From NCBI GenBank assembly GCA_021827225.1, contig JAKAXG010000034.1, forward strand, positions 1 to 14,525: 14,525 nucleotides of DNA, given 5' to 3'. The notes under the pieces were generated by a model that was given only the letters and a program-made list of their open reading frames with translations, ran no database searches and was not told where the DNA came from. Source of the DNA: Actinomycetes bacterium (lineage in GTDB: Bacteria; Actinomycetota; Acidimicrobiia; Acidimicrobiales; Palsa-688). The position numbers were made by a program, and so were the translations under genes. Positions 1 to 7,721 of the stretch are shown in pieces. Each line of letters opens with the position of its first letter. Position 1 is the stretch's first letter.

Positions 1-608
1 ACCCGGGACAGGTCCACGCCCTCCTCCGTGAAGATGCGCTGCTGCTCCAGGCCCCTCTCGGTCGCCGCGTGGGTGTGGGTGGAAATCGGCACGCCGGTCT
101 CCCGGTGCGCCTTGGCCACCGCCCGCAGGACCCGCTCCACCCCCGGGGTGACGCCCGGCTCGTCGGTCGCGCACTTGAGGATGGCGGCCTTGACCCCCGT
201 TTCCGCGATTCCCTCCCTGATGTCGCGCACGAACATCTCGGTCATCAACTCCGGCCCGTCCAGCAGGGTTCCCGGGCCGCGGAAATGGAAGTAGTGCGGG
301 ACGTCGTTGTAGGTGTAGAGCCCGGTGGCCACCACGATGTTGAGGTCGGTCTGCTCGGCGATCTTCTGTATCCGGGGGATGTACCTGCCCAGGCCGGTCA
401 CGGTGAGATCGACGATGGTGTCTATACCGGCCGCCTTCAACTCGTTGAGCCGCTTGACGGCGTCGCTGACCCGCTGCTCCTCGTCCCCCCACGGCTCGGG
501 GTAGTTCTGCATGATCTCCGTGCTCAGCACGAAGACGTGCTCGTGCATGAGCGTGGGCCCCAGCGCGCCGGTATCCAGCGGGCCCCTGACGGTGGAGATG
601 GCGGGCAT
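1..608 (-). CDS. Phosphotriesterase-family metal-dependent hydrolase, C-terminus cut by window edge
   Basis: The frame reads from ATG at 608 off the left edge, giving about 202 residues of a family usually near 320. It looks like a TIM-barrel binuclear metallohydrolase of the phosphotriesterase/lactonase group. The HxH pair near the N-terminus is H22 and H24 (MHEHVF). The expected carboxylated lysine is K145 in AAILKCATDE, and the next metal histidine is H178 in STHTHA; the K-to-H spacing of 33 fits the family. The last histidine and aspartate ligands would lie outside the window. AGGAGG at 613-618 is a strong ribosome binding site and fixes the start. It follows ligase 1 by 53 bases, so it is probably the next gene in the transport operon. 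Members hydrolyse lactones, esters or organophosphates. A lactonase or amidase acting on the imported compound is inferred; the substrate cannot be read from sequence. Confidence 0.85.
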   Translation of the reverse strand, partial: MPAISTVRGPLDTGALGPTLMHEHVFVLSTEIMQNYPEPWGDEEQRVSDAVKRLNELKAAGIDTIVDLTVTGLGRYIPRIQKIAEQTDLNIVVATGLYTYNDVPHYFHFRGPGTLLDGPELMTEMFVRDIREGIAETGVKAAILKCATDEPGVTPGVERVLRAVAKAHRETGVPISTHTHAATERGLEQQRIFTEEGVDLSR

Positions 609-650
609 CGTGCCTCCTGTGACTCGGCTACTCGTTGGGGTGTTCGTCGA

Positions 651-672
651 TCAGCGGACGGTCAGCGGACGG
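651..672. repeat. Tandem duplication, 2 x 11 bp, across the stop codon of ligase 1
   Basis: The unit TCAGCGGACGG occurs twice in succession (651-661 and 662-672). Read on the minus strand, the first copy ends with the TGA stop of the acyl-CoA ligase and the second copy repeats those bases, including another TGA, just downstream. It probably arose by slippage and leaves the protein unchanged. Confidence 0.85.
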
Positions 673-2197
673 GGTCGCCCCACTCGGTCTCCTTGCGCAG
701 CACCGGCTTCAGCACCTTGCCGCCCGGGTTCCGGGGCAGCGGATCGGAGCGGACCACCACGTACTGCGGGATCTTGAAGTCGGCGAGCACGTCCCTCGCC
801 CATCCGGTGAGCTGCTTGGCGTCTATCTCGGTGCCCGGCCGGGGCACGATCACCGCCCCCACCTTCTCGCCCATCATGGCGTCGGGCACACCGACCACCG
901 CCACCTCGAACACGTCCGGATGGCCGGCCAGGGCGTTCTCCACCTCGACGCAGTAGACGTTCTCCCCGCCCCGGTTGACCATGTCCTTCTTGCGGTCGAC
1001 TATCTGGCAGAAGCCGTCGTCGTCGAGCCGGGCGATGTCGCCGGTGTGGAGCCACCCGTCGACGAACGTGTCGCGGGTCTCGACCGGTTTGCGCCAGTAT
1101 CCCGACACCACGTTGGGGCCGCGGATCAGCAGTTCACCCGCGCCCGTCTGCGGGTCGGGCTCGAACAGGTCCAGTTCGATCGGGGGGGCGGCGAAGCCGA
1201 CCGTCTCGGCCCGCTGGTCGGCGTACTCATGGGGCAGGAAGGTGGCCACCGACGAGGTCTCCGTCAGCCCGAAGCCGTTTCCCAGCCGGGCGTTGGGGAA
1301 CTCCTGCATCATCCGGGCGACCTGCTCCGGCGGGGTGGGCGCCCCCCCGTAGGTCACCCATCTCACCCCGGAGAAGTCGAAGTCCTTGAAGTTGTCCTGG
1401 GTCATGGCCAACCAGAAGATGGCCGGGACCGAGGTCAGCAGGTTGATCCGCTCCTCGACGGTCACCCGCATGAAGGTCTGCACGTCGAAGGCGGGCATGA
1501 TCACGGTGGTTCCGGCCAGCCGGCACGTCGGCAGCAACTGGCTATTACAACCGGTGACGTGGAACAGCGGCACCGACACCAGGTTCCTGATCTCGCCCTC
1601 CGGGAGGTCCATGATCCTGCGGCAGGTCTCCACGTTGGACAGGAAGTTCTCGTGGGTGGTCATGGCCCCCTTGGGGAACCCGGTGGTGCCACTGGTGTAG
1701 AAGATGGCGGCCAGGTCCGACGGACCGAGATCCTCCACGGCGGTGGGTTCGCCGTCGGGCAGGGCCTCGCCGGGGCGGAACACGAACGCCGCCTCGGAGT
1801 CGCTGAGCACGTAGTCCACCTCGGTCGGCGCGAAGCGGGTGTTCACCGGCACCACCACCGCTCCGGCCATCAGGGTGCCGAAGTAGGCCAGGCACCAGTC
1901 GACGCCGTTGGGCAGCAGGATGGCCACCCGATCGCCTCGCGACACCCCCCGGGCCCGCAGCCCTCCGGCCACCCGCGCCGAGCGGTCCCACAGCTGCCGG
2001 TAGCTGAGGCGGTCGCCACCGACCTCCACCACCGCTTCCTGATCAGGTACCGAATCGACCGTCTGGCGCAGCATGGCCAGCACCGACGGGTGAAGGTCCT
2101 GGTAGTGGAGCACCCCGTCGGCGCCGCGTTCGATCCTGGAGAGGTCGAACGGTTGTATCCGGCCCGGCCGGCCCTCCTTGCGCATCTCCTCTGCCAT
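662..2197 (-). CDS. Acyl-CoA ligase / AMP-dependent synthetase 1 (511 aa)
   Basis: This is an ANL-superfamily enzyme that adenylates a carboxylic acid and transfers it to CoA in the cytoplasm. Visible motifs in order: the P-loop YTSGTTGFPKG at 167-177, GGAP at 284-287, GFGLTET at 308-314, TGD at 385-387, the hinge region DRKKDMVNRGGEN at 401-413, and the C-terminal catalytic lysine K494 in PGGKVLK. Length and motifs are complete. The start at 2197 has AAAGGAGAGG just upstream, which also lies in the 15-base gap after LivF. The tight spacing to the importer suggests the imported acid is converted to its CoA ester at once. The motifs resemble medium- or long-chain fatty acid and aromatic acid CoA ligases; chain-length or ring preference cannot be decided. 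It is only distantly similar to ligase 2 in this window, so it is not a recent duplicate. Confidence 0.93.
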   Translation of the reverse strand: MAEEMRKEGRPGRIQPFDLSRIERGADGVLHYQDLHPSVLAMLRQTVDSVPDQEAVVEVGGDRLSYRQLWDRSARVAGGLRARGVSRGDRVAILLPNGVDWCLAYFGTLMAGAVVVPVNTRFAPTEVDYVLSDSEAAFVFRPGEALPDGEPTAVEDLGPSDLAAIFYTSGTTGFPKGAMTTHENFLSNVETCRRIMDLPEGEIRNLVSVPLFHVTGCNSQLLPTCRLAGTTVIMPAFDVQTFMRVTVEERINLLTSVPAIFWLAMTQDNFKDFDFSGVRWVTYGGAPTPPEQVARMMQEFPNARLGNGFGLTETSSVATFLPHEYADQRAETVGFAAPPIELDLFEPDPQTGAGELLIRGPNVVSGYWRKPVETRDTFVDGWLHTGDIARLDDDGFCQIVDRKKDMVNRGGENVYCVEVENALAGHPDVFEVAVVGVPDAMMGEKVGAVIVPRPGTEIDAKQLTGWARDVLADFKIPQYVVVRSDPLPRNPGGKVLKPVLRKETEWGDPVR

Positions 2198-2212
2198 CCG
2201 CCTCTCCTTTCA

Positions 2213-2962
2213 CTAGAACAGATCCCAGAACTGCTCCCTCTGGCTCATCTGCTCGGCCGTCTCCTCGAGGATGATCCGGCCGGAGCGCATCACGTACACC
2301 CGGTCGCTGATGCGCAGCGCCTGGCCCACGTTCTGCTCGAGCAGCAGCACCGACATGTTGTGGTCGGTAGCCAGAGACCTGATGCTGTCGAATATGTGGG
2401 CGACCAGGCTGGGCGCCAGCCCGAGCGAGGGCTCGTCCAGCAGCAGCATCCGCGGTCCCGACATGAGGGCCACCCCGAGCGAGAGCATCCTCTGCTGACC
2501 GCCGGACATGGTGCCGGCCAGCTGGGTCGAGCGCTCCTTCAGGATGGGGAACATCTCGTACACCCGGGCCAGGCGTTCCTCCGCAGGCTGGTCCGACGTG
2601 TAGTTCAACCCGCCCAGGCGCAGGTTGTCGAGCACCGTCAGGTCGGCGAACACGAACCGTTCGGAGGGGATGAGCGACATCCCGTTGCGCACGTTGTGGC
2701 GGCAGCTGGCGCGGGTTATGTCGCTGCCGTGGTACACCACCCTCCCCCCCTGGGCGGGGAGCATCCCGAACACGGTCTTCAACGTGGTGGTCTTCCCGGC
2801 CCCGTTGTGGCCGAGGATGGTGACGATCTCGCCGTCGTCCACCCTGAGGCTGACGTCGAACACGACCTGCTTGCGCCCGTATCCGGCCCGCAGCGCTTCC
2901 AGCACCAGGGCCGAGCCGGTCGAGTGCGTTTCCCGGTCGGTGGAGGAATTCGTCATCGTCAT
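2213..2962 (-). CDS. livF: LivF-type ABC transporter ATPase (249 aa)
   Basis: This is the second ATP-binding subunit of a HAAT-family (branched-chain-amino-acid-type) importer, acting on the cytoplasmic face. Walker A is GHNGAGKTT at 51-59, the signature is MSGGQQ at 152-157, and Walker B runs into D176-E177. The usual H-loop histidine is Q210 in LLLEQN, which is the normal LivF variant. The Q-loop region reads PSERFVF (99-105), where LivF proteins more often have PEGR or PQGR. The ATG at 2962 lies three bases after the LivM-LivG stop and no clear Shine-Dalgarno sequence precedes it, so translation is probably coupled; an ATG two codons later is an alternative start. It should pair with the ATPase half of the LivM-LivG protein. 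Cargo is unknown; the adjoining CoA ligase argues for an organic acid. Confidence 0.93.
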   Translation of the reverse strand: MTMTNSSTDRETHSTGSALVLEALRAGYGRKQVVFDVSLRVDDGEIVTILGHNGAGKTTTLKTVFGMLPAQGGRVVYHGSDITRASCRHNVRNGMSLIPSERFVFADLTVLDNLRLGGLNYTSDQPAEERLARVYEMFPILKERSTQLAGTMSGGQQRMLSLGVALMSGPRMLLLDEPSLGLAPSLVAHIFDSIRSLATDHNMSVLLLEQNVGQALRISDRVYVMRSGRIILEETAEQMSQREQFWDLF

Positions 2963-2965
2963 GGG

Positions 2966-4873
2966 TCAAACGGTCCCGAAGTAGGCCTCGGCCAACCGAG
3001 GATCGCCGGTGAGCTCGGTGAACGCCCCCTGGGCGGTGATGCGGCCGAGCTCCATGAAGTAGATGTTGTCGGCCAGCCGGCCGACGACGTGGAGGTTGTG
3101 CTCGACGATGCACACCGTGCGGCCCTGGGGGCGCAGCGCCTCGATCAGCTCGAGCATGACGTCCACCCACTGGCGGTCGATGCCCGAAGCGGGCTCGTCC
3201 AGGAGGAGGACCTCCGCCTCGGTGGCCAGCACCCGGGCCAGGGCCACGAGCTTCTGCTGGCCGAACCCGAGCGCGCCGGTCGGCATGTGGGCCTGGTCCG
3301 CCATACCGACGAACTCCAGCCAGCGCATCGCCGCTTCCCGGGTCTGGCGCTCCACCACATGGCTCTGGCGGGGCCGCAGGAACAGGCCCGAGACGTGCTC
3401 TCCGACCTGGCCCTGCACGCCCAGCATGACGTTCTGCAGGCAGCTGAGCCGGGCCAGGATGCGGACGTCCTGGAACGAGCGCACCATCCCCAGGCGGGCG
3501 ACCTGGTTCGGGGTCATCCCGAACACGTCCTTGTTGTTGAGCAGTATCCGGCCGCGGTCGGGGCGGATGGCCCCGGTGAGCAGGTTGAACACCGTGGTCT
3601 TGCCGGCCCCGTTGGGACCCACCAGGGCGGTGATCGTCCCCCGGTGCAGCTCCATGCTGAGATCCTCGGCGGCCAGGATGCCGCCGAAGCGCTTGCTCAG
3701 GCCCTCCACCGACAGGACCAGCTCGCCGCGGTGCTGCAGGCGTTCCTTCACCAGCAGCGCCGGTTCCGGTGCGATCTCCCCGTGGTGTACGGGCGGCCCG
3801 CCGGCGTCGCCTGCCGACCCGTTCATCCCGCCGTCACCGATCGGCGGGGCGTTCCCCCCACCCGCGGCCGGCACCGCCGAGAGTCCGGCCTGCCCCGCCC
3901 GGGGGGCCGCTCCCACGGCGGCCGGGCTCGGTGCCGACGCCCCGTCAGCGGCCATCCCGACCGCCGGGGCGGGGGCGGGCCGCCTCAGCGCCTGGAAGCC
4001 ACGACCGAACCCGAAACCCTCGGGGATCAGGCCCTGCGGGCGGAGGCGCATCACGATCACCAGCAGCAGTCCGTAGGCGACCAGTCGCCACAACGATGCG
4101 TAGGACGGGCTCAGGCTGATGACCTTCTCGAAGAACGGCGTCGCCAGCACGATCACGGTCGCCCCGAGAATGGAGCCGACCAGGTTGCCCATGCCGCCGA
4201 ATATGACCATGGCGATGATGGCCGTCGACTGGTCGAAGCTGAACGTCGTCGGCGACGCCACCGTCTGTTGCAGCACCAGCAGGGCCCCGGCCACCCCGGC
4301 CATGGCCGAGGTGACGGCGAAGATCGTCAGCTTGTAGGTGAACACGTTCTTCCCGAGAGCCCGCGCCGCCAGCTCGTCCTCCCGGATGGCCCTGAGCACC
4401 CGGCCGTAGGGTGACTCGCCGATGCGCCAGCAGATCCCCAGCACCAGGACGGTGATCACCACGTAGAGCGGGAGCTGCTGGGTGGGCGAGTTGAGGACGT
4501 GCCCGAAGATCTTCAGCTTGGTGATGTCCTGCAGGCCGTACGCCCCACCGAACGACGACGAGGTCTGTATCAACCCCACGATGATCACCTGGACGGCCAA
4601 GGTGAGTAGGATCAGCCATTCGGTGCTCAGCCGCAGCGCCGGCAGCCCCACCAGCAGACCCGCCGCCCCGGCCACGCCGATGCTGATCAGCAGGATCCAG
4701 ATCAGCGGCATCTGCCCGTGGATCCACAGGTACCCGAGGGCGAAGCCGCCCAGAGACCCGAATGCGGCGTGGGCCACCGACACCTGGCCGGCGTAGCCCA
4801 GAAGCAGGTTCAGCGACAGGGCGAAGACCGAGAAGATCAGAATCTGGTTGATGTAGTTGACGGTGAGTTCCAT
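2966..4873 (-). CDS. livM-livG: LivM-LivG fusion: permease joined to ATPase (635 aa)
   Basis: One uninterrupted frame encodes two importer subunits that are often separate genes. Residues 1 to about 290 are a LivM-type permease: many hydrophobic helices, the ATPase-contact (EAA-like) loop PYGRVLRAIREDELAARALG starting at 155, and FGGMGN at 225-230. Residues about 291-384 are an Ala/Gly/Pro-rich linker with no recognisable domain. Residues about 385-635 are a LivG-type ATPase: Walker A GPNGAGKTT at 419-427, Q-loop Q468, a signature reading LGFGQQ at 535-540 (LSxGQQ is usual), Walker B D559-E560 and H-loop H592. Its stop is three bases before LivF and its start is 21 bases after LivH. Fused LivM/LivG proteins are known elsewhere; the linker of about 95 residues looks long. 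Upstream of the start only a weak AGGG is visible, again suggesting coupled translation. Confidence 0.92.
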   Translation of the reverse strand: MELTVNYINQILIFSVFALSLNLLLGYAGQVSVAHAAFGSLGGFALGYLWIHGQMPLIWILLISIGVAGAAGLLVGLPALRLSTEWLILLTLAVQVIIVGLIQTSSSFGGAYGLQDITKLKIFGHVLNSPTQQLPLYVVITVLVLGICWRIGESPYGRVLRAIREDELAARALGKNVFTYKLTIFAVTSAMAGVAGALLVLQQTVASPTTFSFDQSTAIIAMVIFGGMGNLVGSILGATVIVLATPFFEKVISLSPSYASLWRLVAYGLLLVIVMRLRPQGLIPEGFGFGRGFQALRRPAPAPAVGMAADGASAPSPAAVGAAPRAGQAGLSAVPAAGGGNAPPIGDGGMNGSAGDAGGPPVHHGEIAPEPALLVKERLQHRGELVLSVEGLSKRFGGILAAEDLSMELHRGTITALVGPNGAGKTTVFNLLTGAIRPDRGRILLNNKDVFGMTPNQVARLGMVRSFQDVRILARLSCLQNVMLGVQGQVGEHVSGLFLRPRQSHVVERQTREAAMRWLEFVGMADQAHMPTGALGFGQQKLVALARVLATEAEVLLLDEPASGIDRQWVDVMLELIEALRPQGRTVCIVEHNLHVVGRLADNIYFMELGRITAQGAFTELTGDPRLAEAYFGTV

Positions 4874-4894
4874 GACCAGCCCTAGTGATATGTC

Positions 4895-5818
4895 TCAGGC
4901 GGTCGCCCGCTGGGGATTCAGCCTTGCGAACAGCGACCGCAGCTGCAGCGGGCGACCCGCCACGTAGATGAAGAGGATGGCGAACACGACCAACTCGGTG
5001 TACTGGCTGGTCAGGAACAGGCCGGACAGGCTCTGCACCACCCCGATCCCGACGCCCACCAGCCCCACCACCCACGGCGGCCTCGATGCGCCGGCGACGA
5101 ACGCCACGGTGAAGGCGTAGAAGATCGGCTGGAACCCCATGGAGGGTGTCGCCGCCGTCTGCGCCGCCTGGAACACCCCGGCCACCCCGCAGAGGAACGA
5201 ACCGATCAGGAAGACCACCAGGAAGATGGTGCCCGGGCTGACCCCCACGACCTGGCTCATCTCCGGGTTCGACCGCACCGCCCGGACCATCCGCCCGAGG
5301 GTGGTTCTGGCCATCACCCCGGCCACCGCCAGTATCAGGAACCAGGCCACCGCCACCTGCTGGACGTCCAGACTGGTGAAGTCCACTCCCTGCACCTTGA
5401 GCGCGGAGATGGTCACCCCCTGGATGGAGAGGCTGGCCGAGTTGTGCCAGAAGATGCTGAGCAGGTTCTCACCGGCTATGGCGAGACCGAGGGAGCTGAC
5501 GAATATGGTCAGGAGGGCGTAGGCCCCGGCCCGGGCGGCCAGAGGCCGGTAGACCACCGCCTCCATGGCCACCCCGAGAACCGTGGAGACGAGGGCGCCG
5601 ATCACAATCGCCGCCCAGAACGGGGCGCCCCAGCTCAGCCCCACCTGGGCGGCGATGTAAGCGGCCAGGGCGAAGGTGAACGAGTAGGCGAAATGGAAGC
5701 GGCCGGTCACGCCGAGGATCAGACCGAAGCCAACACCCAGGAGCGCGAACGCAGATCCCGAGATGACTCCATCCACGAGCAACTGGAAGAAGTTGTTGAC
5801 GCTCACGTCGACGTGCAT
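4895..5818 (-). CDS. livH: LivH-type ABC transporter permease (307 aa)
   Basis: This is the other membrane subunit of the HAAT importer. The protein is almost wholly hydrophobic with about eight predicted spans. The ATPase-contact loop TTLGRMVRAVRSNPEMSQVV begins at 172, which is the family's EAA-like site. I start it at the ATG at 5818 because GGAGG lies a few bases upstream and the next residues (MHVDVSVNNFFQLL) lead straight into the first span, as in LivH homologs. The frame stays open further upstream, but that extension overlaps the binding-protein gene and has a Pro/Thr/Ser-rich shadow composition. The gap to the binding-protein stop is 37 bases and to LivM-LivG 21 bases, so it sits mid-operon. 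Length matches the family, which is usually 290-310 residues. Confidence 0.93.
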   Translation of the reverse strand: MHVDVSVNNFFQLLVDGVISGSAFALLGVGFGLILGVTGRFHFAYSFTFALAAYIAAQVGLSWGAPFWAAIVIGALVSTVLGVAMEAVVYRPLAARAGAYALLTIFVSSLGLAIAGENLLSIFWHNSASLSIQGVTISALKVQGVDFTSLDVQQVAVAWFLILAVAGVMARTTLGRMVRAVRSNPEMSQVVGVSPGTIFLVVFLIGSFLCGVAGVFQAAQTAATPSMGFQPIFYAFTVAFVAGASRPPWVVGLVGVGIGVVQSLSGLFLTSQYTELVVFAILFIYVAGRPLQLRSLFARLNPQRATA

Positions 5819-5855
5819 GCTGTCGCCTCCATTGATTCGCCTACCCGACCCTCGA

Positions 5856-7235
5856 TCAGGCCAGTTTGAAGTCGGCGCCGCCGATGTTGAAGTACGCCAA
5901 CGCCGTCGTGTTCCCGCCCTTGTAGTTGAACAGGCCCATCGGGCGCTTGATCGGCGTGTGCGTCTGCGGGTCGAGGGCCAGTGTCCCGGCGTTGGCGGAG
6001 TCGCCACCGTAGACGCTCTTGAACGACGGGTTCGACTGGAGGGCGGTCTGCAGGGCGGACCCGCTCTGGATGTCCCCGCCGGAGGCGGAAACCCGGCGGA
6101 TGAGGTCCCACACCGCGAAGGTGTCCTCGTAGTAGTTGGCGGCGTAGAAGTCCGGGGTCTCGTTGTACGCCTTCTTGAACTCGTCGACGAAGATGGCGGC
6201 CCACGGGTTGGTGGGGTGGGCGGCGTCGAAGAAGTCGTAGGCGAACATGTAGTTGTCATAGGCGGAGCCGGCGGTCTTGGCGGCGTCGGGCGTGAACTCG
6301 TAGCCGATGACCGGGACACCGATCCCGGAGGTGGCGTACTGCTTCATGAAGTATCCCGGGTCGAGCCCGTACAGGGACACGAACAGCAGGTCCGGGTTGG
6401 ACGACTTCACCGCCTGGATGGCGGTGGAGTAGTCGGTGGCACCGACCGTGGTGGCCTGGATGGTCGTCACGCTCAGGCCGCCCTTGGCCAGCTGGGTCCT
6501 GAGGTCGTCGTTGATCGGCTTGTCCTCGGCCCCGAGGTCCCACTCCACGAAGGCGATCTTCTTGACCTTGGGCATCTTCTGGTTGAGGTACTCCACCACA
6601 CCCGGGAAGGGGTCGACGGGCGTGTTGGCCCGCATGCCCCAGAAGAACGGCTTCGAGTTGCCGAACAGGCCGGTACCGCCACCACCGTCGAGGCTGAGGA
6701 TCTGGTACTGCGCCGAGCCGGCGAACATGGCCCCGAGGTCGTCGACGTAGGAGGCGAGCATGATCGGCGTCTTGGCCAGGCCCAGCTCGCGCACGGCGTT
6801 GGCGCCGGCGGTCGGGTCCCCGGACTTGTGGTCCTTGTACACCACCTGGAAGTTCGGGCCGCCCAGGGCGCTGATGTGCTTGACCGCCAGGTTGATGCCC
6901 TTCGACATGACCTGGCCGTAGAACGAGCCGGGACCCGACAGCGCCAGCACCGATCCGAAGGTGTAGCTCACTCCCTTGGCCGCGTGGGCGGCGTCGATGG
7001 GGCCGATGTACTTCGCGATGTCGGCGACCGAACCGGCGGCGACGGCCGGACCGGTGGTGGCGGCACTGCCCGAGGTGGCGGAGGTGCCACTGCCGGCCAC
7101 GGTCGTGGCCGACGAGGTGCTCTTGCTGGACGAGCTGCACGCCGCCAGGATCGGGGCGCCGGCCAGGGCGACGCCACCGGCACCGAGCAGGCGCAGAACC
7201 GTACGGCGGCTGACAGGTGAGTTCTCTTGGACCAT
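5856..7235 (-). CDS. HAAT-type solute-binding lipoprotein with Tat signal (459 aa)
   Basis: This is the extracellular substrate receptor of the importer, of the periplasmic-binding-protein type 1 (Leu/Ile/Val-binding) fold. The N-terminus has a twin-arginine motif, SRRTVL at 9-14, then a hydrophobic stretch and a lipobox ending in C33 (LAAC). It is thus probably exported folded by Tat and anchored by lipid at C33. Residues about 34-75 are a Ser/Thr/Ala/Gly tether. The rest has typical family patterns such as GSVLALSGPGSFYGQ near the mature start. I chose the ATG at 7235, with AAGGGGAG just upstream, over an ATG 22 codons earlier because the signal peptide begins here. It is the first gene of the transport operon. 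The ligand is unknown; the downstream ligase and hydrolase argue against a plain amino acid. Confidence 0.93.
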   Translation of the reverse strand: MVQENSPVSRRTVLRLLGAGGVALAGAPILAACSSSSKSTSSATTVAGSGTSATSGSAATTGPAVAAGSVADIAKYIGPIDAAHAAKGVSYTFGSVLALSGPGSFYGQVMSKGINLAVKHISALGGPNFQVVYKDHKSGDPTAGANAVRELGLAKTPIMLASYVDDLGAMFAGSAQYQILSLDGGGGTGLFGNSKPFFWGMRANTPVDPFPGVVEYLNQKMPKVKKIAFVEWDLGAEDKPINDDLRTQLAKGGLSVTTIQATTVGATDYSTAIQAVKSSNPDLLFVSLYGLDPGYFMKQYATSGIGVPVIGYEFTPDAAKTAGSAYDNYMFAYDFFDAAHPTNPWAAIFVDEFKKAYNETPDFYAANYYEDTFAVWDLIRRVSASGGDIQSGSALQTALQSNPSFKSVYGGDSANAGTLALDPQTHTPIKRPMGLFNYKGGNTTALAYFNIGGADFKLA

Positions 7236-7390
7236 GGTCTCCCCTTCTAGGCTGTAGGACTGGTGATTGGCGGATCGGCGTCCGCTCTGTCGGTTGTTCA
7301 TCGACTGCGCTCTACTGGATGACTATCTCTGCACGCGTCGCCTGTGCCGCTCCGGAACTTCATTCGAAGGCGGCGATTTACAGACAGTTG

Positions 7391-7440
7391 GACTGCCTGC
7401 CCGGCAGGCGACCGGCGGCCGGGGCCCCGGACAGGCGATC
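7391..7440 (-). other. Predicted GC-rich hairpin in the leader of the transport operon
   Basis: In minus-strand RNA, bases 7436-7427 (GCCUGUCCGG) pair with 7404-7395 (CCGGGCAGGC) in a 10-bp stem with a single U-G wobble. Beyond a C-A mismatch, three further pairs extend to 7440/7391. The change at the wobble would be a C-A mismatch in plus-strand RNA, so the fold favours the minus transcript. The 22-base loop is itself GC-rich, and 7419-7430 is a perfect 12-bp palindrome (CCGGGGCCCCGG). No U-tract follows, so it is not a standard intrinsic terminator. Role unknown: leader structure or chance. Confidence 0.4.
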
Positions 7441-7569
7441 ATGGTGAAGATCCAACCGACTCTCTCCCGCTCCTCGATCAATCGTCGAGAGGCTCCCCAC
7501 AGCGGGAACACTGCACTTCTGCTCTGCGCTCACAAGTTCCCCCCGGTTTGCTGACTCGGCCAACGGCTA

Positions 7570-7588
7570 CTGGCGGATGTACCGCCAG
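7570..7588. promoter_or_regulatory. Inverted repeat CTGGCGG-N5-CCGCCAG
   Basis: This is a perfect 7-bp inverted repeat with a 5-base centre (ATGTA). It begins about nine bases downstream of the -10 element predicted on the minus strand. It would therefore form a stem-loop at the very 5' end of the transport-operon mRNA, or serve as a second protein-binding site. No T-run follows, so it is not a terminator. Confidence 0.45.
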
Positions 7589-7596
7589 CCATGCCG

Positions 7597-7625
7597 ACAA
7601 TAGGCAGTTTTGACGTCGGTGTCAA
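7597..7625 (-). promoter_or_regulatory. Candidate promoter of the transport operon
   Basis: Read on the minus strand, a -35 hexamer TTGACA (7625-7620) and a -10 hexamer TATTGT (7602-7597) are separated by exactly 17 bases. The -35 is a perfect consensus match and the -10 fits the TANNNT form common in actinobacteria. Transcription would start near 7590 and run into the binding-protein gene, leaving a leader of about 350 nt. The operator at 7610-7625 covers the -35 and spacer. Confidence 0.5.
7610..7625. promoter_or_regulatory. Candidate TetR operator, site 1
   Basis: TTGAC-GTCGGT-GTCAA is a perfect 5-bp inverted repeat with a 6-base centre. It matches 13 of 16 positions of site 2 (9467-9482) and fits the consensus TTGAY-GYNGRT-RTCAA shared by three promoter regions here. 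Its right arm forms the -35 of the transport-operon promoter, so a bound repressor would block polymerase. It is also 97 bases upstream of TetR 1, allowing autoregulation. Confidence 0.5.
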
Positions 7626-7721
7626 CACAGCCACCGGACCCTGTTCCTCTGGAGATGCCGCCACTAAGATCACCGCGCAGATCGGTCATCTGTCGGCACT
7701 CAACAGGACATTTGCTCTTCG

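Larger units (their letters stand above)
7236..7721. other. Divergent intergenic region, 486 bp, between transport operon and TetR 1
   Basis: I find no credible gene in this stretch; the short open frames here lack ribosome binding sites and family motifs. It holds a candidate minus-strand promoter with an overlapping operator (7597-7625), a stem-loop next to the predicted transcript start (7570-7588), and a larger GC-rich hairpin (7391-7440). A weaker inverted repeat, CTCGA-N7-TCGAG, lies at 7473-7489. If the promoter is right, the binding-protein mRNA has a leader of about 350 nt. Confidence 0.7.

Noticed and set aside
635..4414. Open frame of 1259 codons on the plus strand
   Set aside because: It runs opposite ligase 1, LivF and LivM-LivG, is rich in His/Gly/Arg/Pro/Val, has no recognisable domain and reflects high GC on the antisense strand.
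5819..6319. N-terminal extension of the LivH frame
   Set aside because: It overlaps the binding-protein gene, has a Thr/Ser/Pro/Arg shadow composition, and a good ribosome binding site supports the ATG at 5818.
7217..7613. Small open frames in the divergent intergenic region
   Set aside because: None has a clear ribosome binding site, family motif or codon use like the neighbours; promoter and leader sequence explains the stretch better.
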